A stretch of 64,000 nucleotides of DNA. Origin: an uncultured Halobacteriovorax sp. (GTDB taxonomy: Bacteria > Bdellovibrionota > Bacteriovoracia > Bacteriovoracales > Bacteriovoracaceae). The translations under genes were made by a program, and so were the position numbers. The notes under the pieces are model-generated. The model was given only the letters and a program-made list of their open reading frames with translations, did not search any database and was not told the DNA's origin. Below are positions 1 to 7,547 of the stretch, one piece after another (positions within the stretch are counted from its first letter, which is position 1; each line of letters opens with the position of its first letter). Location: the NCBI GenBank assembly GCA_913061265.1, contig CAJXVS010000005.1:1-64000 (forward strand). Reading direction: 5' to 3'.

Positions 1-213
1 ATCGCAATAATGGTAGTGCCAACGTAGGTAATAATAATGACGGTAGCCGAAACACTGGAAACAGAAATGTTGGGAACGGGAATGCTGGAAACCGTAATGA
101 TGGAAACAACAACGTAGGCAACGCAAATACTGGGAATAGAAACGAAGGTAATCGCAATAATGGTAGTGCCAACGTAGGTAATAATAATGACGGTAGCCGA
201 AACACCGGAAACT
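1..213 (+). repeat. 150-bp-spaced nucleotide duplication inside the pentapeptide array
   Basis: Bases 1-62 recur at 151-212 with one mismatch (aacact versus aacacc). The offset is exactly ten pentapeptide units (150 bp). The rest of the array is diverged in DNA while keeping the N-x-G pattern, so this looks like a recent in-frame expansion of the array. Confidence 0.85.
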
Positions 214-2141
214 CTAATGTTGGTAATCGTAATAACGGAGACTTTAATACAGGCAATAGAAACACTGGTGACTCTAACTTTGGTAATTTAAACAATGGAA
301 GTTTCAATACAGGTAATAGCAATAATGGAAACTCTAACTACGGGAATAACAACGTAGGTGATCGTAACAACGGTAATGAGAACCAAGGTAATGATAATAA
401 TGGTGATCAGAATGTTGGGGATAGAAATACAGGTAATCAGAACGTAGGTGATGATAACCGTGGAAATAATAATAACGGAAATAACAACGTTGGAAATGGT
501 CACGTCGGTGATTGGAATGAAGACGAGCTAGAGTTAAGAACCACTGTGGCCCCTATCGCCTTTGGTTTCTTTGATAGCTACAAAGTTATTGAAAACCTAA
601 CTCCACCAACGAACTTTTTAACAAATCATTCTTTAGAGTATGAAAGTTATAGTTCTGGATTTAACGTAATCAAAACTAGAACGATGAGTGCTGGAGTTGG
701 TGTTATATCGGCATTTGATTTCCCAAGAGCTGGAGATCGTTACACGCATCTAGCTAATGTTTGGGGAGCGCTTTCTCTAAGTTTCACAAAAGGATCAGAG
801 GCTAAGTTTTCTGCCTATGCGGCTAGTAAGTCAGATATCTCTAAGGTTAGTAAAAGAAAGATACCATTTACTGCCTCGGCACTAGAGAATTGGGCACCTG
901 GGGATTCTGTAAATTATATGACTAGCGGTGGAGTGAATTTCCATGCTGGTGCAGGATATTTATTTGCTGGAACAGGTTCAAGCATTGTTGTTAATGGAGA
1001 GTTTGGTTATACGATTACTAAAGAAACTGAAAATGTGGCCTCTATTGAAGTTTTTAGATCTAAGGCCAAGTCAGCATCTGTCATTGGTCGTGCATATCTT
1101 GCTTCAATATCATTAACAAGACTTGGAAGCAGAGGAAGTGGCTTCAAGTATTTATTTAGACTTGATAGTGAAGAAGCCAGAAGTGCTTATTCTGCCATGT
1201 TAAAAGGAAACTTAGAGGAAGTTCAGTATCAGGCGCAAAAAGACGCATTTGCTTTTGTTAAGCCCGTTAGCTCTTCGAAATTTAGTCTTAATGGAAAAAC
1301 GAGAACATTTAAGATCGCAACGCCATTATATCCAGTTCTTTCCATGTCTTCTTCAAAAGGAAAGTTCTATGAGTATAAAAACACAATTCATCACGATGAA
1401 AATGTAAGAACAATTACTGAGTATGGTATTTATAAGAAAACATATAATGGGCGTCACTTTAAGCACCGTAAGAATATATTAACGGCATTTAGTGGTGGTA
1501 TGGCTCAGACTTTTAAAGATGATGTTCTTACAAATACAAAAGTTAATAGTTCATTTTCTTGGAAGTACGCCAATAATATGTCGAACTCTAAAAAACTAAC
1601 AAAAGCGATTAAGAAGCTTCGTCAATCAACTCTTCTTTATGAAATGATGGATTTTGAAATTCCAAAGCATAAGAAACTTGGTTTTACTAAGATTGATTTT
1701 GAATACAAACTTTCTCAAGACTATTTGAAAATTATCTTGGCCACAGCTAGAAATGAAGTTGGTCTTAAAAACCTTGAAAAAATAGGCATGCAAGAAATTA
1801 ACAATGTCTTTTCAAAGGATGATTTAAGAAGAGAGCTTTGTGCTAATAATGCAAACCGAAATTCAGATTGTTTAAGAGAAACAAAAAGAAGCTTCAAGTC
1901 TAGCCTTAAAAGTTTTAATAAGGCCTTAGAGAAGCTTGATAAGAAGAGAGCTACGAGAACTGAGTTCTCAAAGTTAATGGCCGAAGTAGGGCAAGAGGCT
2001 TGGAGTAATAATATTCTCTTTAAGTCTATCTTTACTGATGCTCGCCGTTGTGGAGTTCATATGACGATGGTGATTTCTGGAGAGAAGTTATCTCAAGTAA
2101 AATTCCGTCATAGAACACAAAAATCTGCTCTTTGTAGATAA
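3..2141 (+). CDS. Pentapeptide-repeat surface-type protein (5' end outside window)
   Basis: The frame is open from base 3, so the gene starts before the window; 712 residues are visible. Visible residues 2-171 are 34 uninterrupted pentapeptides of the form N-x-G-[N/S/D]-x (units such as NVGNN, NTGNR, NNGDF). This matches the x-N-x-G-x class (Pfam Pentapeptide_2, best known from mycobacterial PPE-MPTR proteins) rather than the A(D/N)LxX class. The following 540 residues resemble nothing I recognise. They are rich in Ser, Lys and aromatics, with long charged helical stretches and a few Cys near the C-terminus (ELCANN, SDCLRE, RRCGVH, final LCR). An ATG at 546 lies inside the frame, but the repeats upstream are clearly coding, so it is not the start. 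Surface or secreted location is inferred from composition; the N-terminus needed to show a signal peptide is missing. Confidence 0.85.
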   Translation, partial: RNNGSANVGNNNDGSRNTGNRNVGNGNAGNRNDGNNNVGNANTGNRNEGNRNNGSANVGNNNDGSRNTGNSNVGNRNNGDFNTGNRNTGDSNFGNLNNGSFNTGNSNNGNSNYGNNNVGDRNNGNENQGNDNNGDQNVGDRNTGNQNVGDDNRGNNNNGNNNVGNGHVGDWNEDELELRTTVAPIAFGFFDSYKVIENLTPPTNFLTNHSLEYESYSSGFNVIKTRTMSAGVGVISAFDFPRAGDRYTHLANVWGALSLSFTKGSEAKFSAYAASKSDISKVSKRKIPFTASALENWAPGDSVNYMTSGGVNFHAGAGYLFAGTGSSIVVNGEFGYTITKETENVASIEVFRSKAKSASVIGRAYLASISLTRLGSRGSGFKYLFRLDSEEARSAYSAMLKGNLEEVQYQAQKDAFAFVKPVSSSKFSLNGKTRTFKIATPLYPVLSMSSSKGKFYEYKNTIHHDENVRTITEYGIYKKTYNGRHFKHRKNILTAFSGGMAQTFKDDVLTNTKVNSSFSWKYANNMSNSKKLTKAIKKLRQSTLLYEMMDFEIPKHKKLGFTKIDFEYKLSQDYLKIILATARNEVGLKNLEKIGMQEINNVFSKDDLRRELCANNANRNSDCLRETKRSFKSSLKSFNKALEKLDKKRATRTEFSKLMAEVGQEAWSNNILFKSIFTDARRCGVHMTMVISGEKLSQVKFRHRTQKSALCR

Positions 2142-2153
2142 GAAGAGCAGATT
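2122..2153 (+). terminator. Hairpin overlapping the stop of the pentapeptide gene
   Basis: An 11-bp perfect inverted repeat (2122-2132 with 2143-2153, 10-nt loop) spans the stop codon at 2139-2141. No strong T-run follows, so it is either a weak intrinsic terminator or a 3'-end stabilising hairpin. Confidence 0.45.
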
Positions 2154-2265
2154 AACTATTAATGATTTCTTTACGCATATTCCACAAGAGGTGACTGATA
2201 AAAGGTCTTCGATCTTCTCTTGTGGCGACCATAATAAGCTTTGTGATCTTTAGGTTCTCTGGGTC
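2152..2265 (-). pseudogene. C-terminal gene remnant, possibly universal-stress-protein-like
   Basis: On the minus strand a frame ends with TAA at 2152-2154 and reads IDPENLKITKLIMVATRED then RRPFISHLLWNMRKEIINS. The LIMVATRED-RR...HLLWNMRKEII pattern resembles the last strand and helix of a UspA fold (LIVVGTRGR...LLGSVAEKV). The frame runs back only into the repeat element at 2265-2395 and meets a stop there, so the 5' part is missing. I infer a truncated gene whose upstream half was lost at the repeat boundary. It is too short to assign with confidence. Confidence 0.35.
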
Positions 2266-2395
2266 TATATAGAAGTATAGCAGCACCAATCAAAAATCCT
2301 TAAATATTAAAATTTAATAGGGACGAGTTACCCCATATAATAGAGAATTATAAGAGAGCCTAATTTCAAATAGCGTGTTTGTTCGTCCTTACCTT
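2265..2395 (+). repeat. Scar-associated direct repeat, copy 1
   Basis: 131 bp related to 4852-5028. It opens with CTATATAGAAGTATAGCA (2265-2282, identical to 4852-4869). It closes with a 71-bp block (2325-2395) that matches 4958-5028 at 68 of 71 positions. The block contains an imperfect palindrome CCATATAAT-agaga-ATTATAAG. A broken coding remnant lies on each side: the minus-strand tail at 2152-2265 and the 5'-truncated doxX. No transposase is encoded within it. It is probably a small non-autonomous element or the scar of one. Confidence 0.75.
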
Positions 2396-2683
2396 GGCCT
2401 TCTATGTTTACTTACGAGGCATATGGAGAGTGAATTTAAGCGCTATGGCCTATCGAAGTTTAGGCTTCTGACTGGCTTATTGGAATTTCTCGGAGGAGTG
2501 GGGCTTCTCGTTGGGTATTACTTTTATCGTCCCTTGTTCACTCTGTCGGCGCTGGGCTTAGCTGTTCTGATGTTTTTAGGATTCTCCGTAAGAATAAAAG
2601 TTAAAGATCACTATCTTCAGATACTTCCTGCGCTAATGTTTCTTATTTTAAATATCTACTTACTTATTGGAAATGATGGATAA
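2375..2683 (+). pseudogene. 5'-truncated DoxX-family membrane protein
   Basis: 102 residues readable from a GTG that lies inside the repeat element. The part from about residue 9 on is a convincing DoxX-like protein: EFKRYGLSKFRLLTGLLEF, then GGVGLLVGYYF, then two further hydrophobic segments ending ILNIYLLIG. DoxX proteins are usually about 130 residues with four membrane helices. The first helix is missing here and is replaced by VFVRPYL, which comes from the end of the repeat, so the junction at about 2395 looks like a truncation. A shortened protein might still be made, but no good ribosome site is visible. Confidence 0.65.
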
Positions 2684-2699
2684 AACTATAATTCTATTA

Positions 2700-2912
2700 T
2701 TATTTCCAGCCTTCTAGCCAGAGTTCAGTGTCTTTTAAATCCTGAGGTTTTAACTTGAAGCTTCGTCCTGTCATGACTGCCTCTAAAGTTACGGATTCAA
2801 TCAGTTGAGGATCGTCAACATTCTTTAATATTTTTATGACACTGAAGTGCTTCTCTTTATTCTTAGGGGAGACTGCGGTCCACTTGGAATGTAGAAGTTT
2901 TTTGTAGTTCAT
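2700..2912 (-). CDS. TIGR02450-family small conserved protein
   Basis: 70 residues with the TIGR02450 signature: KLLHSKWTAV near the N-terminus, KHFSVIKI, a central LEAVMTGRSF and a C-terminal LWLEGW. The family is conserved in proteobacteria and has no established function. It starts 5 bp after the stop of the upstream amidohydrolase gene, so the two are probably cotranscribed. No signal peptide or membrane segment. Confidence 0.85.
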   Translation of the reverse strand: MNYKKLLHSKWTAVSPKNKEKHFSVIKILKNVDDPQLIESVTLEAVMTGRSFKLKPQDLKDTELWLEGWK

Positions 2913-2917
2913 TAATT

Positions 2918-4639
2918 TTATTCAAATTTATAAACGCTTTGACCCTCTTTTATTGTTTGGAGTATTTTGATTTTAATTAGATCTCTATGCTTAATAGTTA
3001 GAGGGTCTTGAGAAAGTACTGCAAAGTCAGCTAGTTTACCAACTTCTATAGATCCCTTTCTTGACTCTTCAGAGTACTGAGTTGCTGGCCAAATTGTCAT
3101 TGCCTTTAAAGCCGTTAGGGGGGTGATCCTTTCTTCTGGTCCTAGGATAAACTCAGACCTTGTTACCCTATTCACGGCACTATCTAGAAGTCTCATAGAG
3201 TCTGGAAAAATCACAGGTGCATCTGTGTGGATGCTAAATTTAAGTCCTGCCTTCATTAAAGATGCCGTTGGAGATGTGAAGGCTGCTCTTTGCTCACCAG
3301 CAACTGATTTTCTATGCCAATCTCCCCAGTAAAACGTGTGCATTGGATAGACTGATGGAAAGATATTAAGTTCTTTGATCTTTTGAATTTGGTCTTTCCT
3401 GATAAACTGTCCATGAATTAAGACCGTGTTAATTTCTTTTTCCCCATCGTTTTTTTTAGTATTTTCTACAACTTGAATTAATTGATCGATTGCTGCATCT
3501 CCATTGGCATGGGCTAATAGTTGCCAACCCTTTTTTTGCGTATAGTCGACTAGCTTCTGAAGTTTATCTATGTTTTTAAATATTGGAAAACCTCTGTAGC
3601 TATTTTTTTCATTATGTGGAGGAACTAAATATGGCTTTGTGAACCAGGCCGTTTTGCCTTGAGGAGATCCATCCAAAGATAATTTGACGCCGCCAATACG
3701 AAGTCGATTGGTATAGGCTTCTGACATTAGTGGACCCAGAAGAGTTTTATTATCCATATTCATCTCTAAATCAGCATATACAACGACATCAACTTTGAAT
3801 TTCTTATTGTTAGCCGTATAGATTAGTGACGCCAAACCATTTGGATCAGTTCTTCCATCTTGTATTGTTGTAATTCCGTTCTTTAGATAGACTTCTTGAG
3901 CCTTGAGAAGCATCTCTTGAATCTGGTTGTTAGTGTACTTAGGAATTAATTTATAAACGACTATGAAATGAGCATTCTCTGCCATAAGACCATTAGGGGT
4001 TTTTCCATCTTTCTCTCTGTAGATAGTTCCTCCTGCTGGATCTTTTGAGTTTTGATCTATTCCCGCTTTCTTTAATGCAAGGGAGTTATAAACCCCCAAG
4101 TGTCCCGACTGATGCATTATCACTATTGGAATTTCTGTTGAAACTTCGTCAAGCTCTTGCCTGTTAGGGTGACGCTTTTCTTTAAGTTGAGAGTCATCGT
4201 AATTAAATCCAATCGCAATTCCATGTTTTTTTATAGTAGGTGAGTTCTTAATAAACTCTTTCAAAATTTTCTGTAGTGTTGGTATGTCCTTAGCCCCACC
4301 ATCTGGAGGAGGAAGAAGGTTTGCCGAAACAGCTTGAACAGCGACAGTCGTAAGGTGGCTATGAGCGTCCACAATACCAGGTATGACGGTTTTCTCGTTA
4401 AAGCTTACAAGCTTCGTGTTAGGACCCTTGTATTTTGACACAAGTTCATTTTGGTTCAAGCCTACATCTAGAATTAGTCCGTTTTTGACGGCAACCGCCT
4501 TCGCTTTTGGAAAACTGTCATTCATTGTAATTATATTCCCGTTCGTATAAATGACTGAGGCGTATTTATCTTTTTCCTTTTTTGCACAACTGGTTAAAGA
4601 AAAAAATATTAGAGATAGCGTAAATGCCTTGCAAAGCAT
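2918..4639 (-). CDS. Amidohydrolase family lipoprotein (YtcJ-like, Amidohydro_3)
   Basis: 573 residues. The N-terminus is a lipoprotein signal with lipobox LTSC (Cys18), so the enzyme is predicted to be membrane-anchored outside the cytoplasm. The composite beta domain (TNGNIITM, DVGLNQNEL) leads into VDAHSHL (residues 90-96), the metal-binding HxH of amidohydrolases. Further on are HGQF, LLAHANGDAAID and IHTDAP, the usual His/Asp ligand positions of the Amidohydro_3/YtcJ group, and near the C-terminus WPATQYSEESRKGSIEVGKLADFAVL, the terminal strand found in this family (split here: WPATQYSEESRKGSIE, then VGKLADFAVL). The substrate cannot be told; the family hydrolyses amide or related C-N bonds. 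It heads a two-gene operon with the TIGR02450 gene and sits between the two scar repeats. Confidence 0.88.
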   Translation of the reverse strand: MLCKAFTLSLIFFSLTSCAKKEKDKYASVIYTNGNIITMNDSFPKAKAVAVKNGLILDVGLNQNELVSKYKGPNTKLVSFNEKTVIPGIVDAHSHLTTVAVQAVSANLLPPPDGGAKDIPTLQKILKEFIKNSPTIKKHGIAIGFNYDDSQLKEKRHPNRQELDEVSTEIPIVIMHQSGHLGVYNSLALKKAGIDQNSKDPAGGTIYREKDGKTPNGLMAENAHFIVVYKLIPKYTNNQIQEMLLKAQEVYLKNGITTIQDGRTDPNGLASLIYTANNKKFKVDVVVYADLEMNMDNKTLLGPLMSEAYTNRLRIGGVKLSLDGSPQGKTAWFTKPYLVPPHNEKNSYRGFPIFKNIDKLQKLVDYTQKKGWQLLAHANGDAAIDQLIQVVENTKKNDGEKEINTVLIHGQFIRKDQIQKIKELNIFPSVYPMHTFYWGDWHRKSVAGEQRAAFTSPTASLMKAGLKFSIHTDAPVIFPDSMRLLDSAVNRVTRSEFILGPEERITPLTALKAMTIWPATQYSEESRKGSIEVGKLADFAVLSQDPLTIKHRDLIKIKILQTIKEGQSVYKFE

Positions 4640-4851
4640 AAAGAAGTCCTTATTCAGTGGATAGATTGGTTAGAGATTGTAGCCTGAATAATAAGGGATG
4701 TCCTTCTTTTAACCGATGGATAAAATGCTTATTTTTAGAAGCTAAGAGGTTGAACTTATTATGGATATTAAACAACTTAAAAGATTACTGAAGAACTTTT
4801 TTAGATATTTTTACTTAGATTTAATATAGACAAAAACCTCTTCCAACTAAG
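4640..4851. other. Intergenic region upstream of the amidohydrolase
   Basis: No convincing gene. An interrupted inverted repeat (CCTTATTCAG near 4647 with CTGAATAATAAGG near 4683) could be an operator or a weak hairpin. A 22-codon open frame from an ATG at about 4761 has no support. The amidohydrolase promoter should lie here. Confidence 0.4.
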
Positions 4852-5028
4852 CTATATAGAAGTATAGCAGGTCCCAACAAAATTTCTTAAAAATTTAAAT
4901 ATATAGAAGTATAGCATTTCACACCAAAATTTCTTAAAGTTTTTCTTCGGAAGGGGAGAGTTACCTCATATAATAGAGAATTATATGAGAGCCTAATTTC
5001 AAATAGGGTGTTTGTTCGTCCTTACCTT
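4852..5028 (+). repeat. Scar-associated direct repeat, copy 2
   Basis: 177 bp. The sub-motif TATATAGAAGTATAGCA occurs twice (4853-4869 and 4900-4916), each followed by an AAATTTCTTAAA-type block, so copy 2 holds about two units of a 47-bp repeat where copy 1 has one. The closing 71-bp block (4958-5028) matches 2325-2395 at 68 of 71 positions and holds a perfect palindrome: arms 4965-4974 and 4980-4989 (CTCATATAAT / ATTATATGAG) around a 5-nt loop. Downstream it abuts a transposase tail whose front is missing, as copy 1 abuts a truncated doxX. Confidence 0.8.
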
Positions 5029-5215
5029 AATGCGAGATGAGTTTTTAAATGGAGAAATATTTTATTCGCTAAAGGAAGCACAGGTTTTGATCGAGAAGTG
5101 GAGAAGAGATTATAATACAGTTAGACCGCATAGCTCTCTGGGTTACAGAAGCCCAGTGCCACTAGCCGTGCTGCCTAGCTATGAGAAAGAAGATGTGTTA
5201 AGAAGTATACATTAA
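5012..5215 (+). pseudogene. IS3-family transposase (OrfB), C-terminal fragment
   Basis: About 60 residues of the end of an IS3-type DDE integrase: RDEFLNGEIFYSLKEAQVL, EKWRRDYNTVRPHSSLGYR, then SPVPLAVLPS. This is the classic C-terminal signature, with the Glu of the DDE triad normally within the RDEFLNGE region. The first residues of the frame come from the repeat element, so everything upstream of about 5029 is lost. Not functional. Confidence 0.9.
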
Positions 5216-5236
5216 CCTGGACGTATTCGTGGGGTC
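5029..5236 (+). mobile_element. Right-end remnant of an IS3-family element
   Basis: Contains the transposase tail and about 20 bp beyond it, ending GGGGTC (5231-5236). That fits IS3-family (IS407-type) termini, which end in GGGGTCA. Directly after this point the minus-strand hutD-like frame begins, so the right junction seems preserved while the left part has been deleted up to the repeat at 4852-5028. Confidence 0.65.
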
Positions 5237-5449
5237 TCCTTCGAGTTGAACAATCGTTCTAGAAACGTTGTTAAAGCTTGAGAAGGGGCCAGATCTTGTG
5301 ACGTAGGCCATGCTCAGGCGCCAGATAAAGTTGTCGCTACTAGTGATGGGTTTGCTGGCAATTTCAAAGGTTATGCCCTGACCATTCTTCCATGGTTTTT
5401 CGATATAAGCGCTTCGTGGGATTAAGAGTAATTCTTTGATTGGGCTAAT
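5237..5449 (-). pseudogene. HutD/Ves-like N-terminal fragment, cut by the IS remnant
   Basis: About 71 residues are readable on the minus strand: ELLLIPRSAYIEKPWKNGQ, ITFEIASKP, FIWRLSMAYVTRSGPFSSF and SRTIVQLEG. This matches the HutD/Ves family (PWKNGGG.T.EIA...DWRLS.A.....GPFS.F....RT...LEG). The frame stops being recognisable at the IS end near 5237. There is no ATG, GTG or TTG. The frame begins at an ATT two bases after the stop of the formyltransferase gene, so the start codon may have decayed or may be non-standard. I infer a former second gene of the formyltransferase operon, destroyed by IS insertion. Confidence 0.65.
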
Positions 5450-5451
5450 CC

Positions 5452-7128
5452 TTATCTTCGGCGGCGATAAATCGCGTCGATTATATGAAGGTTTTCAACT
5501 CTATTGAAGGTATGGGTTCCAATGATTTCCTTATCCCAATTCGGCTCTACTTGAGAGACAACTCTCTCTTCATATTTTTCGTCATCTAAGTGAATGATCT
5601 CGTTGATGTTAAATCCATAACCATAGCGGACACTGCAATTTTGCGAGGGCCTGTAGATCTTAGATCCTTCTTTGAAGATCTTTCCAGCCGGCCTTGAGCT
5701 CTTACAGTCAGAGACAACCGGATTGTTCTTATGGGGCTTCCAATCTTGGCTTAATAGGTTCTCTGATGAAAAAAGATAGAGTTCATCCCAACTTGAGGCG
5801 CCTTTGGTTTCTATGCAATTAGCGAAGAGCCACCACTTGCCATTATGAAAGAGGGGAGTCGCGTCCACGGCTTCGATATTTTCCATAAGGTTCATTTGAA
5901 ACTCCCACTTCTTAGGAAAGTCAGTGCACTTGTAAAGCTCTATGGTCTTGTTTGCAATGGTTTCAGGAATCATATAATACTCATCCTCATGTTCAAAAAC
6001 ATAAGGATAAGAGAGGTGATAGGGCAGTTCTAAGACAGTTTCTGGCTGTGTGTAATTTCCTTTAGCATCCATTTCAATAAGAGAGATATGCCCTTTTTGA
6101 GTAGCATAGAGGAGTTCTTCTATATAGATATAATACTTATTGTCTTTGAAAAGAATATGAGGATCGGCCCAAAAACGATCTTTTGGTGGGACAATCTTTT
6201 TATAGCGCCAAAGGGAAGAGGAGAATTCTTTTTTCATATGAAACATAAGAATCCATTGATTCATATAAAACTTGTTTCCAATGATAGTGGTGATTTTTTC
6301 TTTTAACTTGTTAAAAACGAGAAAGGCATACTCACTATTTGTAGGGTTCTTATAAAGCTTTCGAGAGTAAAAGGTTGGAGCTTGATTGAGTTCATCGACC
6401 TTTGAGAAAAATGCTGCTTCACCATCTCTATGAAGTTCTTTCATCTTTCTCGTCATAAAGGAGAGGGTCTTCCAGTAGTAATTATTTCTATTGTCTTGAA
6501 TAGATAGAGAGTCTGTACAGGAAAAGGAGCGGTATAGGACCTTACCATTATCTAAATCCTCAGAGAGGATCTGTAAGATAGACCCAGTCTCTGGCCAGCC
6601 TTCTAGACTTTCCCAAAAACCAGCAGGGCCTCCTCTGTTGAGGAGGTTATCACCATGATGAAAAGACCAGATTCCATACTTTGCAAGGTTTAGGATCTCT
6701 CCTCGTAGTATTCCAAAGCCGGCCCTGACTAAGATGTCTAGGTCATAAGCTCTTATCTCTTCTAGATCTTTATCTAAGAAATACTCAGAGATCTTCTTCT
6801 TAAGAGTCTTTATCTTTAAAGTTGGAGTCCCTTCTAAGTCTGACTTAATATTAACGACTGCGTTTGAGTCGGGGAGGTATACGTTTCGCTCTATGATCTT
6901 ATTGTAAATAGTCTCACATAGTTTTCTTGTGATAACAGAGAAGATCCTGCTTGAATTGTTCGTTATTTTCTTTAAGAGTGAGTTATTAGGGACGGGCTTT
7001 GGGTTATCATCAATAAGAACTAGCTTGATCTCAGCAAAGTCGCTTTTAATAATATTGTTGATCATAGTGGCAGACCAAGCAGCTTGATCATAGCTATCAA
7101 TGAGTATTCCAATCTTAAGTTTTTTCAT
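5452..7128 (-). CDS. Formyltransferase-like / GINT1-type beta-propeller fusion protein
   Basis: 558 residues, no signal peptide. The N-terminal half (about 1-250) resembles formyl_trans_N proteins such as methionyl-tRNA or sugar formyltransferases: KLKIGILIDS at the start, LDILVRAGFGILRGEIL, then FHHGDNLLNRGGPAGFWE (about 158-175), the counterpart of the HPSLLP.YRG loop. The C-terminal half (about 290-555) resembles the N-terminal propeller-like domain of glucosamine inositolphosphorylceramide transferase 1: FWADPHILFKDNKYYIYIE, SYPYVFEHEDEYYMIPE, VDATPLFHNGKWWLFA, SRPAGKIF, RPSQNC. Such fusions occur near polysaccharide genes, and a role in sugar or lipid modification is inferred. A hutD-like remnant follows 2 bp downstream. 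Confidence 0.7.
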   Translation of the reverse strand: MKKLKIGILIDSYDQAAWSATMINNIIKSDFAEIKLVLIDDNPKPVPNNSLLKKITNNSSRIFSVITRKLCETIYNKIIERNVYLPDSNAVVNIKSDLEGTPTLKIKTLKKKISEYFLDKDLEEIRAYDLDILVRAGFGILRGEILNLAKYGIWSFHHGDNLLNRGGPAGFWESLEGWPETGSILQILSEDLDNGKVLYRSFSCTDSLSIQDNRNNYYWKTLSFMTRKMKELHRDGEAAFFSKVDELNQAPTFYSRKLYKNPTNSEYAFLVFNKLKEKITTIIGNKFYMNQWILMFHMKKEFSSSLWRYKKIVPPKDRFWADPHILFKDNKYYIYIEELLYATQKGHISLIEMDAKGNYTQPETVLELPYHLSYPYVFEHEDEYYMIPETIANKTIELYKCTDFPKKWEFQMNLMENIEAVDATPLFHNGKWWLFANCIETKGASSWDELYLFSSENLLSQDWKPHKNNPVVSDCKSSRPAGKIFKEGSKIYRPSQNCSVRYGYGFNINEIIHLDDEKYEERVVSQVEPNWDKEIIGTHTFNRVENLHIIDAIYRRRR

Positions 7129-7158
7129 AGGACTAGTTTACTGAATTTGAGGCTTTAT

Positions 7159-7187
7159 TGTATAAAATTATTTGGAGCCTTACTTAA
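7159..7187 (-). promoter_or_regulatory. Candidate sigma-70-type promoter for the formyltransferase fusion
   Basis: On the minus strand TTAAGT (7187-7182), a 17-bp spacer and TATACA (7164-7159) lie about 30 bp before the start codon. Position and spacing fit, but the -35 box is weak. Confidence 0.35.
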
Positions 7188-7282
7188 GTTCTATCGTCGG
7201 GTATGAGAGGTTTCCTGATGTTAACAGAAATTATTGGGGTGGAAATTAAAGTAGGTTTTTTGGTTTGTCCTAATCTTTGCCT

Positions 7283-7310
7283 AAAAAGGCGCCCAGTTAT
7301 ACTAGGCACC
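7283..7310 (-). terminator. Intrinsic terminator of the small Cys-repeat gene
   Basis: Minus strand: GGTGCC (7310-7305), an 11-nt loop, GGCGCC (7293-7288), then TTTTT. It lies about 10 bp after the stop of the 7320-7547 gene. Confidence 0.7.
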
Positions 7311-7319
7311 CAAGTCTTT

Positions 7320-7547
7320 TTACATACAGGCTAGGATTGCTCTTTCATTACTAAATCCATAACGGTTTGTGTATAAGTTAACGCATTTTTTAAAATCGCT
7401 ATTTTCTTCAGCACAGAATTTGGCAGCTTGCTCTGCTGTTAGGTTGTAACGATCTGTTGCTTCGTTGATACATTCTTGGTTTGTTTCAGTAGCATTTAGT
7501 CCATTGATTGAAATCATTAGAACTGTCATTAGAAATAAAGTTTTCAT
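7320..7547 (-). CDS. Small exported Cys-repeat protein (two repeats)
   Basis: The start at 7547 is chosen because AAGGAGAC lies 5-12 bp upstream and the resulting 75-residue protein opens with a clean signal peptide (MKTLFLMTVLMISINGLNA). An upstream ATG at 7580 would add 11 polar residues. The mature part holds two copies of a short unit C-[I/V]-N-x(15-17)-C: first from ECINEATDRYN to AAKFC, second from KCVNLYTNRYG to AILAC. The 17169-17636 protein has four units of the same type, so the two are paralogous repeat proteins. Probably periplasmic with disulfides. Function unknown. Confidence 0.8.
   Translation of the reverse strand: MKTLFLMTVLMISINGLNATETNQECINEATDRYNLTAEQAAKFCAEENSDFKKCVNLYTNRYGFSNERAILACM

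Noticed and set aside
288-503. 71-codon minus-strand frame rich in Ile/Val/Thr
   Set aside because: It is the antisense of the N-x-G pentapeptide array; the regular composition is a by-product of the repeat.
4761-4829. 22-codon frame after GAGGT upstream of repeat copy 2
   Set aside because: Very short, AT-driven composition, no similarity to anything known; probably chance.
7218-7334. 38-codon plus-strand frame starting ATG TTA ACA
   Set aside because: It runs through the terminator and the end of the minus-strand Cys-repeat gene and has no ribosome site.
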